The position numbers were made by a program, and so were the translations under genes. From assembly GCA_965215855.1 (NCBI GenBank), contig CBDCER010000002.1, positions 186,001 through 250,000 of the forward strand: DNA of 64,000 nt, in the 5' to 3' direction. The first letter of the stretch is position 1; each line of letters starts with the position of its first letter. The notes beneath the pieces are model-generated. The model worked only from the letters and a program-made list of their open reading frames with translations. It searched no databases and was not told where the DNA came from. Source of the stretch: J027 sp965215855 (lineage in GTDB: Bacteria; Chloroflexota; Anaerolineae; Aggregatilineales; J027). Below are positions 26,665-33,913 of this stretch, piece by piece.

Positions 26665-28440
26665 CTATCTACTCCTCAGCAACACTTCACCGACAATAAC
26701 GAATTCTTGCCCATCCGGAAGACTAAGAATCTGCCCATTTGCTGAATTATAAACCTTTACTGCCAGGCGGTACGAGCCAGGCTGTAGTTCCGCCAACGAT
26801 AAACGGTGGCTATCAAAGTAAACTTGATCAGGTTGCCAGCTATTCGTGGGAGACTGGCCGTTTTGGGGCGGGCCGTCGTGCTGGGTTCGCAACTGCCCGG
26901 CGTCGTCCAACAAGAAAACTGAAACACTGTAGCTGACGGGTAGCGGTGTAGTGGTACTCCACCATAAACTAACATTTAGGGATTGATCTAGCGGTATCGT
27001 GGCAGGAGCCTTCACGCGGTGCAAGCGAATGTCGTCTCCAAAGATCGCCACTGTTTCATCCAGCGCCGGAATCCGGTCATAATGATAAAGGTCGAGCGGG
27101 TTGCCAAGATGATAAAAACGCTGTGACGCTGTGCGGACATAGCCGTGTTCCGCTAAAGTCCCTTCAACATCCCATTGGCGGTCTGCATTGACCCAATAAG
27201 CGATCCAAAACCCGTCGTTTTCCTCGAGTAATTCATTGAATACGCCCAGAAAGTAGAAATTGTAATCAATGCGCCACTGGTTCAGCGAAAAGATGGGCGT
27301 GCTGTCCGGCAATAACTGGTGCAGATGATAATTGAGGGCTTTATCACCGCCGACCACATCCATCAGCACCGGCTCGCCAGCCGGGTAATTATCGGCCACG
27401 TAGGTTGCCATCTCGCGCCAGGGGGGATGATCATGATAGGAATCCAGGCTTGCCAATCCATTGGCCGCCACTAGAAACGCCAGAAATAGCCGGGCGGGTG
27501 GTTGGAAAAAGGTCGTGCCATAGCCTGCCAAAAGTGCAATCGGCAACAACAACAACGCCATGTTCCGATCCGTGAGAACCGTCGCGAATGGATATACCAG
27601 AAGGGTAAAGACGATGGGAATCGTAAACCAGAGAGTTGCATACGACTCCTGACGGCGGCGCACCAGCAGCCCCAATACAAGCAAGCTGCCTAACAACACA
27701 ACCGGACGCCCTAGAAAATCAACGGCCAGGAAATCCAATGTATCCCAGCTCAACGCCATGGAGTGGAGAATTCCCTCCGGGCGGATAATCAATTGATGGT
27801 AGGCAACAAACATCCAGGGCACAAACGCCAACATGGACAACGTGATAATGACTACCAGACGCCAAACACGCTGCCAGGGGCGTAAGGTAAACGCCGCATA
27901 AACGATCTGAACCAGTAGGATGAGCGCCGTGTAGTAATGGGTATAAACGCCCAGGATTATCAACAGAGCATAGTGTAATGTGCGGGTACGATTGGGTTGT
28001 TCGATCCAGCGCAAAAAGGCCAGACTGGTGAGCGCCATCCACATAAAGGCCAGTGGATAATGACGGACTTCTTGGGCAAGGACAATGTGTTTATCGGCCA
28101 AGGCCAGCACTAACGCCGCGAATATGCCTGCTGCTGGCGAGAATACTTGCCGCCCCAGGCGCTCAATCAAAGCCACCGTCAGCAACGCAGGGAAAACAGC
28201 CCACAGGCGCATGGCGATTTCGGTATCACCAGCGATCTGCCGCCATAGGCTTAAGCTGATGAAATATAGGGGGGGGTGTAGATCATCAGCAAGATTGCGC
28301 GTAACATCGGCGGGATTGGATGGCTCGGAAAACTCGACCGACCACCCTTCATCGCCCCACAATCCTTGATCATTGAGGTGATAAATGCGTAACAGCGCCG
28401 CCAATAACAAAACGGCCAGTGATAACCCAACCTTTTTCAT
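26665..28440 (-). CDS. GT39/ArnT-like membrane glycosyltransferase
   Basis: 591 residues. The first loop has LNDQGLWGDEGWSVEFSEPS with the DE pair typical of PMT_2/ArnT enzymes, followed by DDLHPPLYFISLSLW (HPPLYY-like). About ten spans follow, then a soluble C-terminal beta-sandwich-like domain from about residue 470 (SVSVFLLDDAGQLRTQHDG). Such enzymes move a sugar from a polyprenyl carrier to lipids or proteins outside the membrane. It shares its general architecture with the DUF2142-like protein at 10978-13245, whose C-terminal part has similar phrasing. It is followed at once by the thioredoxin-like lipoprotein. Confidence 0.82.
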   Translation of the reverse strand: MKKVGLSLAVLLLAALLRIYHLNDQGLWGDEGWSVEFSEPSNPADVTRNLADDLHPPLYFISLSLWRQIAGDTEIAMRLWAVFPALLTVALIERLGRQVFSPAAGIFAALVLALADKHIVLAQEVRHYPLAFMWMALTSLAFLRWIEQPNRTRTLHYALLIILGVYTHYYTALILLVQIVYAAFTLRPWQRVWRLVVIITLSMLAFVPWMFVAYHQLIIRPEGILHSMALSWDTLDFLAVDFLGRPVVLLGSLLVLGLLVRRRQESYATLWFTIPIVFTLLVYPFATVLTDRNMALLLLPIALLAGYGTTFFQPPARLFLAFLVAANGLASLDSYHDHPPWREMATYVADNYPAGEPVLMDVVGGDKALNYHLHQLLPDSTPIFSLNQWRIDYNFYFLGVFNELLEENDGFWIAYWVNADRQWDVEGTLAEHGYVRTASQRFYHLGNPLDLYHYDRIPALDETVAIFGDDIRLHRVKAPATIPLDQSLNVSLWWSTTTPLPVSYSVSVFLLDDAGQLRTQHDGPPQNGQSPTNSWQPDQVYFDSHRLSLAELQPGSYRLAVKVYNSANGQILSLPDGQEFVIVGEVLLRSR

Positions 28441-28505
28441 GAAGCTCTAACCAAGCGCATCTGCATAACCTGATATGATATTTTTATCAGAGAAAGGCAA
28501 TCATC

Positions 28506-29801
28506 ATGTCCTTACGTAAATCAGGCCCTATAATACCAGCCCTGCTCGGATTGGGAATTACGATTACCCTCCTCTTTGCCGCCATCAACTTACAGGTCAT
28601 CGCGCAAGGCGACCCTACCCCGACGCCATCCATTGAAGAATGGTATTTGCAGGATACCATTGATTGGAACTTGCCATATTCTGAACCTGGAACGAGTGAG
28701 GGGGATGCCGTATGGACAATCGAGGATATGACATTTGAAAGCCAATATCCATTTGGTTTCACTTTCTCTATTTTGCCACGCAGTAGCAGGGGTGAGATCG
28801 TTCTGGCCTCGGTCATCTGGTCGCACACGCCGCACGAGCTTCAGCGAATGGAAGTGCGTAATATTCCCCGTTCGGGCGTGATTACTGCCGAGTGGGGAGC
28901 CACCGAGTCCCTGCCCCCCTGGGTCGTGGTGAATTACTATTGGAGCTTGGTAGATAGTGCTGGCAACCGCTATCGTAGCGATTGGCTAGTCGGCAACGAG
29001 TACATCGACGAAACGTCGGAATGGACCCGTACTGAATCGGATGATGTGGTGATCTTCTTACAGGAAGGGCTGGATCAGGATGTCGTTCATTTGTCATTGC
29101 AAGCGATGGACACTCAACGTGAGACTTTTCTGCAAGCCTGGGGAGGGTTATTGCCATATAAGCCTCGCGTGATCTTGTTCGCTAACCAGCGCGATTTTCA
29201 GGCATGGCGGCGCGGTTTTGGGGGAGAAGGTGTCATCGGGCAAACATCTGAGGAATGGGGAGCAACGGTGCAGGTTATCAACGACAACGACCCGATTGAT
29301 TTGGCTTATGGAACGGTTTTGCACGAAATCGCGCACCTGTACCAGTTCCAATTTGCGCCAGACGCTTTCCCCGGTGGTAGCTGGTTTACAGAGGGCAATG
29401 CCACGCTGTTTGAACTCCACCAACAGTATGATTATGAAAACAGAGTGCGGTTGTTGGCGACCCACGATCAATTGCCGCTGCTGTTGCAAGGCGGTGGGCC
29501 GCTTTCATTTGCCGCAGGACCGGATGGTAGCGGGCGCTATGGCTATGATGTTGGCTATACGTTCTGGAAGTGGATCGTCGTCAACTATGGGCTGGATACA
29601 CATCGTCAGATTATCACAGGGTTGGCCGCTGGAACGCCGCGCAATGCCGTCCTGGAGCAGGTTCTGGGGATGACGACTGACGAGATGGAATCGGGCTGGG
29701 CGCAATGGTTGGGGGCCGATTCCCCCGCGCCGACGCTGGTTCCAACCTGGACACTCCCGCCGTTTCCGCCAACAATGACACCATATCCATTCGGAAACTG
29801 A
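28506..29801 (+). CDS. Exported peptidase MA-like metallopeptidase
   Basis: 431 residues. An N-terminal hydrophobic signal (ALLGLGITITLLFAAINLQV) is followed by a beta-rich domain and then a gluzincin-type site: HEIAHLYQFQF with the downstream Glu in WFTEGNATLFELHQQ. This is the peptidase_MA-like pattern of exported zinc proteins common in Chloroflexota. The C-terminus is Pro/Thr-rich (TWTLPPFPPTMTPYPF). Substrate is unknown. AAAGG precedes the ATG, and an independent terminator follows the stop. Confidence 0.78.
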   Translation: MSLRKSGPIIPALLGLGITITLLFAAINLQVIAQGDPTPTPSIEEWYLQDTIDWNLPYSEPGTSEGDAVWTIEDMTFESQYPFGFTFSILPRSSRGEIVLASVIWSHTPHELQRMEVRNIPRSGVITAEWGATESLPPWVVVNYYWSLVDSAGNRYRSDWLVGNEYIDETSEWTRTESDDVVIFLQEGLDQDVVHLSLQAMDTQRETFLQAWGGLLPYKPRVILFANQRDFQAWRRGFGGEGVIGQTSEEWGATVQVINDNDPIDLAYGTVLHEIAHLYQFQFAPDAFPGGSWFTEGNATLFELHQQYDYENRVRLLATHDQLPLLLQGGGPLSFAAGPDGSGRYGYDVGYTFWKWIVVNYGLDTHRQIITGLAAGTPRNAVLEQVLGMTTDEMESGWAQWLGADSPAPTLVPTWTLPPFPPTMTPYPFGN

Positions 29802-29829
29802 TAAACACTGCTATTGATGCGGTTTTGAG

Positions 29830-29865
29830 GCAGCCAGTGGACACGATGCTGGCTGCTATTATTTT
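29830..29865 (+). terminator. Rho-independent terminator
   Basis: Perfect stem GCAGCCAG / CTGGCTGC with an 11-base loop, then TATTATTTT. It ends the metallopeptidase transcript. Confidence 0.75.
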
Positions 29866-29970
29866 GTGGAAATGATGAAAGAATATTGCAAGGGTTGGGC
29901 GATAAAATGGAGGTGATTTTGGGCAAAAAACTCGTCAAAAAAACTGCAAAATTACTTCGAGGAAATTCAT

Positions 29971-30009
29971 GACATTTGTCGGACATTTCCTGGACATTTT
30001 GAGACATTC
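29971..30009 (+). promoter_or_regulatory. Four phased GACATT(T) direct repeats upstream of modA
   Basis: GACATTT begins at 29971, 29982 and 29993 and GACATTC at 30003, so spacing is 11, 11 and 10 bp. Seven-base direct repeats on one face of the helix are the usual target form for OmpR/PhoB-type and SARP winged-helix regulators. The array ends about 80 bases before the modA start; TAGAAT (30037-30042) is a possible -10. The rest of this 290-base gap holds the upstream terminator and nothing else I recognise. Confidence 0.6.
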
Positions 30010-30091
30010 AGGATACAAGCCCAGGCGATTTGTGCATAGAATAACGAATTGATAACAAAACGATGACATGCGCTTTTGGCAAGGATGGTTC

Positions 30092-30874
30092 ATGCGATTA
30101 CGACATTTTCTGTTGGTGTTGAGTCTCATCCTGGTTGGATGTTCCGGCGGGAGTGATGATGAAAAACAAACGCTGACCGTGTTCGCCGCCTCATCCTTGA
30201 CTAATACGTTTGAGGCGATAGAAGAAGCGTTTGAAGCCGAGCATCCCGATGTGGACGTGGTATTTCACTTTGCGGGGTCTTCGCAGTTGGCCGCGCAGTT
30301 GAGGGCCGGTGCGCCGGGGGATGCGTTCGCCAGCGCCAATCCGCGCCAGATGGAGATTGCGGAGCAGACCAGTGTCATCACTGGAGAGGCAACTGTATTC
30401 GCCTATAACTATCTAGTCATCATCGTACCACGCCTGAATCCACAAGATATTGAAAATCTGGATGATCTGGGGGGAGAAGGCCTGAAATGGGTGACGGCCA
30501 GTCCGGGTGTGCCAATTCGAGACTATACGGAGGCTGTGTTATCGGACCTTGATCCGGCATTGCGGGCTGCGATAGAGGGGAACATCGTCTCGGAGGAAAG
30601 CAATGTGCGGCAAATCGTGGTCAAGGTGGCGTTGGGTGAGGCGGACGCGGGAATCGTTTATGCATCGGATGTCACACCGGACGTGGCCGATCAGGTGACA
30701 CTAATTGCGATCCCGCCGGAAATGAATGTCAGTGCAACGTATCTGATCGCGCCAGTGGCAGGAACCGGAAATGAAGTGCTGGCCCAGGCGTTCATCGACT
30801 TTGTGCTAGCGTCGGAAGACGCTATTGTAGCCTGGGGATTGATGCCGGTTGCTGAGGCAACGCACATTGGCTAG
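30092..30874 (+). CDS. modA: Molybdate ABC transporter substrate-binding lipoprotein
   Basis: 260 residues from ATG 30092, which has AAGGA six bases upstream; ATG 30068 would put residues before the signal peptide. The lipobox is LILVGC. The mature part begins TLTVFAASSLTNTFEAIEEA, and continues with FHFAGSSQLAAQLRAGAPGD and ASPGVPIRDYTEAVL, the ModA pattern for binding molybdate or tungstate outside the membrane. It overlaps modB by 26 bases if modB starts at TTG 30849. Phased repeats lie upstream. Confidence 0.9.
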   Translation: MRLRHFLLVLSLILVGCSGGSDDEKQTLTVFAASSLTNTFEAIEEAFEAEHPDVDVVFHFAGSSQLAAQLRAGAPGDAFASANPRQMEIAEQTSVITGEATVFAYNYLVIIVPRLNPQDIENLDDLGGEGLKWVTASPGVPIRDYTEAVLSDLDPALRAAIEGNIVSEESNVRQIVVKVALGEADAGIVYASDVTPDVADQVTLIAIPPEMNVSATYLIAPVAGTGNEVLAQAFIDFVLASEDAIVAWGLMPVAEATHIG

Positions 30875-31664
30875 ATGGCAGCGATGGATGCCGGGTCTGC
30901 TGGTAGGAGTTGGTGGACTGGGAGTGGCGTTGGTGGTATTGCCGTTGATCGCGTTGTTTCTGCGGGGGATACGTGAAGCGGCTTGGGAACGGGTTGGCAA
31001 TGATGCTGTGCAAAGCGCCCTGGAGTTGAGTTTGCTGACAGCCACGATCAGTGTCGGCGTGATTTTACTGACGGGGACGCCACTGGCTTATGGACTGGCA
31101 CGCTATGAGTTTCGGGGCAAGGGCGTGGTATCGGTGTTGGTGGAGTTGCCGATTGTGATGCCGCCAGCGGTCGCGGGGTTGGCTTTGTTGCTGGCGTTCG
31201 GACGGACGGGACTGATTGGGACACAACTCAATCAATGGTTCGGAGTCAGTATTCCGTTCACGACGACAGCGGTGGTCATCGCGGAGGTGTTTGTGGCGTT
31301 ACCGTTCTATGTGCGGACGGCGCAGGTAGGTTTTGAGAGCATTCCGGCGCAAATCGAGGAAGCGGCGATGGTAGACGGAGCTGATGGGATGGCGCGGTTG
31401 CGCTATATCACGTTGCCGCTGGCGCGACGGGCGATGCTGGCGGGACTGTTGCTGAGTTGGGCGCGGGCGTTGGGGGAGTTTGGGGCGACGATTCTGTTTG
31501 CGGGGAGTTTGCAGGGGCGGACACAGACGTTGTCGTTGTTGGTGTATAGCGCGTTTGAGCAGGACATCAATGCCGCAATTTGGACAGCGATGATTTTGAT
31601 TAGCGCGGCAGCGGTGACAATGGGATTGGCGCGGGCATTGATGCGAGAAAGTGCGATAGAATAG
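30849..31664 (+). CDS. modB: Molybdate ABC transporter permease
   Basis: 271 residues from TTG 30849; ATG 30888 is an alternative that avoids the overlap with modA. Six spans and the ModB-type segments ARYEFRGKGVVSVLVELPIV, PPAVAGLALLLAFGRTG and the EAA loop EEAAMVDGADGMARLRYITLP that docks the ATPase. It is inserted in the membrane and passes molybdate from ModA. No ModC ATPase follows; the next 290 bases hold a hairpin and no gene, and then comes a different, AT-rich region. ModC must be elsewhere or lost. Confidence 0.88.
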   Translation: MLRQRTLARWQRWMPGLLVGVGGLGVALVVLPLIALFLRGIREAAWERVGNDAVQSALELSLLTATISVGVILLTGTPLAYGLARYEFRGKGVVSVLVELPIVMPPAVAGLALLLAFGRTGLIGTQLNQWFGVSIPFTTTAVVIAEVFVALPFYVRTAQVGFESIPAQIEEAAMVDGADGMARLRYITLPLARRAMLAGLLLSWARALGEFGATILFAGSLQGRTQTLSLLVYSAFEQDINAAIWTAMILISAAAVTMGLARALMRESAIE

Positions 31665-31841
31665 GTTGTGTGCGTGATCTGGGTTCGGAATAACAGCGGG
31701 GAATGATGTTTTTTGCACTTGAAAAGCTGAACGAGTATTTTGAACTTGTTTTTGAAGAAAGTAGAAAGTTGTAGGTAATAGATCAGGCATAAGTTAAAGA
31801 AATGCTCAATTAAATGAATTGACTGTGAACTCGAACTGATC

Positions 31842-31875
31842 CCATTCCTTAGCGTACATGCACGCTAAGGAATGG
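31842..31875. other. Perfect 14-bp hairpin between modB and the subtilase remnant
   Basis: Arms CCATTCCTTAGCGT (31842-31855) and ACGCTAAGGAATGG (31862-31875) with a 6-base loop. Neither strand has a U tract after it. It may be a processing or stabilising structure, or an imperfect terminator shared by the two converging transcripts. Apart from this I see nothing in 31665-31951. Confidence 0.6.
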
Positions 31876-32302
31876 AGTTACCCGACAATCAAGTGACGGT
31901 TCAAAACATATCACAAATTGACAGTGCCCTACCCCTCGGTTGATTATGGCCCTATGGAAGCGGTACGGTTTGGGATATCGTACTAAGAAATTCAGGGCAA
32001 ATCTGTGGGGTAGCTGTGATAGGCACGTCACCGAAAACGTAGTCTCTATATTCATACTCATTCAATGCAAATATAGGAGCGTATGCTAGCCTTATGTGAG
32101 TATTAGAATGGGCGAACAGGCCAGTGTTGCGACACACATCTTCTACATGTACAAGATAGTGAGCAAGCAAGAAACTCAATCGCGGAGCTGCATAGGAGCT
32201 ACCAATTGTGAAATTACCTTGATCAATCCAGATACCGGGCATCAAGATTTCGCCAGAACTTGAAAAAGGGACAAAAGAAGCAGACTGGTTTCTGGCAACT
32301 AG

Positions 32303-33116
32303 GTTCTGTTGACATTTCATCGTAACCAAATCAAAACACTGGTAAATTGTAGAAAGCCAAGATAACGAGATGCCAGCTTATCGAAGCGTGAAAAGACCCG
32401 TCGAAAATGCTTGATTTTGCCGATGAAACACTCAATCAAATGGCGTTCACGATACCGCCACTCGTCATACTCATGTGGCGCTTTGGCATTTTTCTTGGGC
32501 GGGATCACGGGTTCAGCACCTGTATCACGGATTTCATCCAGAAAATCGCGGGCGGCATAACCGCGATCAGCGATGACATATTCAAAGTCGAGGTCAATGA
32601 TCAAATCAGAAGCCTTGATGATATCATGGCGCTGTCCGGCGGTCAGTGCCAGTCGCAACGGGTTGCCCAAGCCATCAACGGTCACATGGATTTTGGTGCT
32701 GAACCCACCGCGACTGCGCCCCAACGCCTGTTCCGCCTGTCCACCGTTTTTTTTCGGCACCAGCCGCACAGGCATGCGCCCGCACAATGGTACTGTCAAT
32801 CATGCCATTTTCCATATCAGGATCATCCGCGAAGTGGGCCAGCATCCGTTCCCACACGCCGTGATCACACCAGCGGGCGAATCGCTTGTAAACACTGTTC
32901 CATTTGCCATGTTGCTCCGGCAGCAGACGCCACTGTGCCCCACTGCGGTCAACCCACATCACGGCTTCTACGAACCGACGGCAAGCCTCTTCGTTGCCCA
33001 CATAGGCTCTGGCATCACTGCGTAGAAACTCAAGCATCTTTTCCCATTGTTCGTCAGTTAATGTCACCGTTGTCATGCGGCTACCGTAGCAGAACTTTGT
33101 CAAATGTCAACAGAAC
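32303..33116 (-). mobile_element. IS5-family insertion sequence (814 bp)
   Basis: Perfect 15-bp terminal inverted repeats GTTCTGTTGACATTT (32303-32317) and AAATGTCAACAGAAC (33102-33116), flanked by a CTAG duplication (32299-32302 and 33117-33120). Because CTAG is palindromic and the next base is G/C, the ends could equally be read as 16-bp repeats with a TA duplication. The GC content is higher than in the AT-rich host gene. Both ends are intact, so insertion looks recent. Confidence 0.93.
32317..33076 (-). CDS. IS5-family transposase in two frames (orfA/orfB)
   Basis: orfA starts at ATG 33076 (MTTVTLTDEQWEKMLEFL, DUF4096-like) and contains the first catalytic Asp in MIDSTIVRAHA; its frame stops at 32675. 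orfB, ending at 32317, holds the second Asp in YVIADRGYAARDF and the Glu region RERHLIECFIGKIKHFRR. The frames overlap around a run of eight A (32747-32754 on this strand), where orfA reads AEKKRW and orfB reads PKKNGG. orfB is in the +1 frame relative to orfA, so a full DDE transposase of about 250 residues needs slippage at the A8 run or a +1 shift. Loss of one A by mutation is the alternative. Confidence 0.88.
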
Positions 33117-33913
33117 CTAGTCTACCGTTCAGTGCATAGAACTCATGTATTGCTCTAAATCCTGTTGAGGTTTCGCGGATTACGGCATAATCAGATCCCG
33201 GTTCCAACTCCCCGCCACTAACACTAATAACAAACGGCCATGCAGCAGGCCACGTTGGAAAATCAAGACCAAAATTTCCTGCCGAAGCAACAAAAAACAC
33301 GTTGTCTTGAATAGGCCAATTAGGCGATCCATCTGTAGAATTTGCTAAAGTAGGAATTTCCGTAATATATTCACGGATAAACGCTTGGCGAGCAGCCTCC
33401 CACACTTGGGCATCTTGTACAGTTTCCATGGTTTCTATCCACTGAGCCAAATTGCCGTATGCACTGCACGGAATAATGGCAAAACTCATATTGACAATAT
33501 AATAGTCAGCTTGAATATCGCTAATGGTATTCTCAAGTTCTTGAATAATCATCTCAACTTGGTAGTCTACAACGGGGACATCGAAAATTCCTATATCAGA
33601 ATTTGGGAATATCATCGCAAGTTCATCAAGCAGTTCCATAATTTGCACGCCATGAGAACTCATTCCTCCACCCATGCCATCAGCATCAGCAACATCTTGC
33701 CCACCTGACCCTATAGGTTTTAAATAACATAAACCGCCTTGACTTGTAAGTCCTTCTAAGTCCGCATAGCCTGGAGATTGGTCAAACTCATCAACAACTA
33801 ATATTGCTACCTTCACATTGTCTCGAGACTCAGTTTCAGAAAATACAGGGGATTGTAAAGATGGAACCATTAATAAAGAGATCAACAATGCCAATGCTAG
33901 TTTTCGTAACATT

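Larger units (their letters stand above)
31952..33912 (-). pseudogene. Subtilase (S8) gene split by an IS5-family insertion
   Basis: The left part (33912 to 33121) begins with a signal peptide (MLRKLALALLISLLMVPSL) after a strong GGAGG and carries the Asp region VKVAILVVDEFDQSP, the His motif MSSHGVQIMELL and the oxyanion Asn in FVASAGNFG. The reading frame then runs into the IS. Beyond the IS (32302 to 31952) the frame resumes with VARNQSASFVPFSS and has the catalytic Ser motif GSSYAAPRLSFLLAHY. Removing the IS and one CTAG gives one uninterrupted 380-codon frame. As it stands the product is truncated before the Ser and cannot be active. It starts 1 base after the STAND regulator gene, so the two form an operon. 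Confidence 0.88.

Noticed and set aside
32407..33120. A 237-codon plus-strand frame across the IS
   Set aside because: It is antisense to the transposase, which has DDE motifs and proper terminal repeats.
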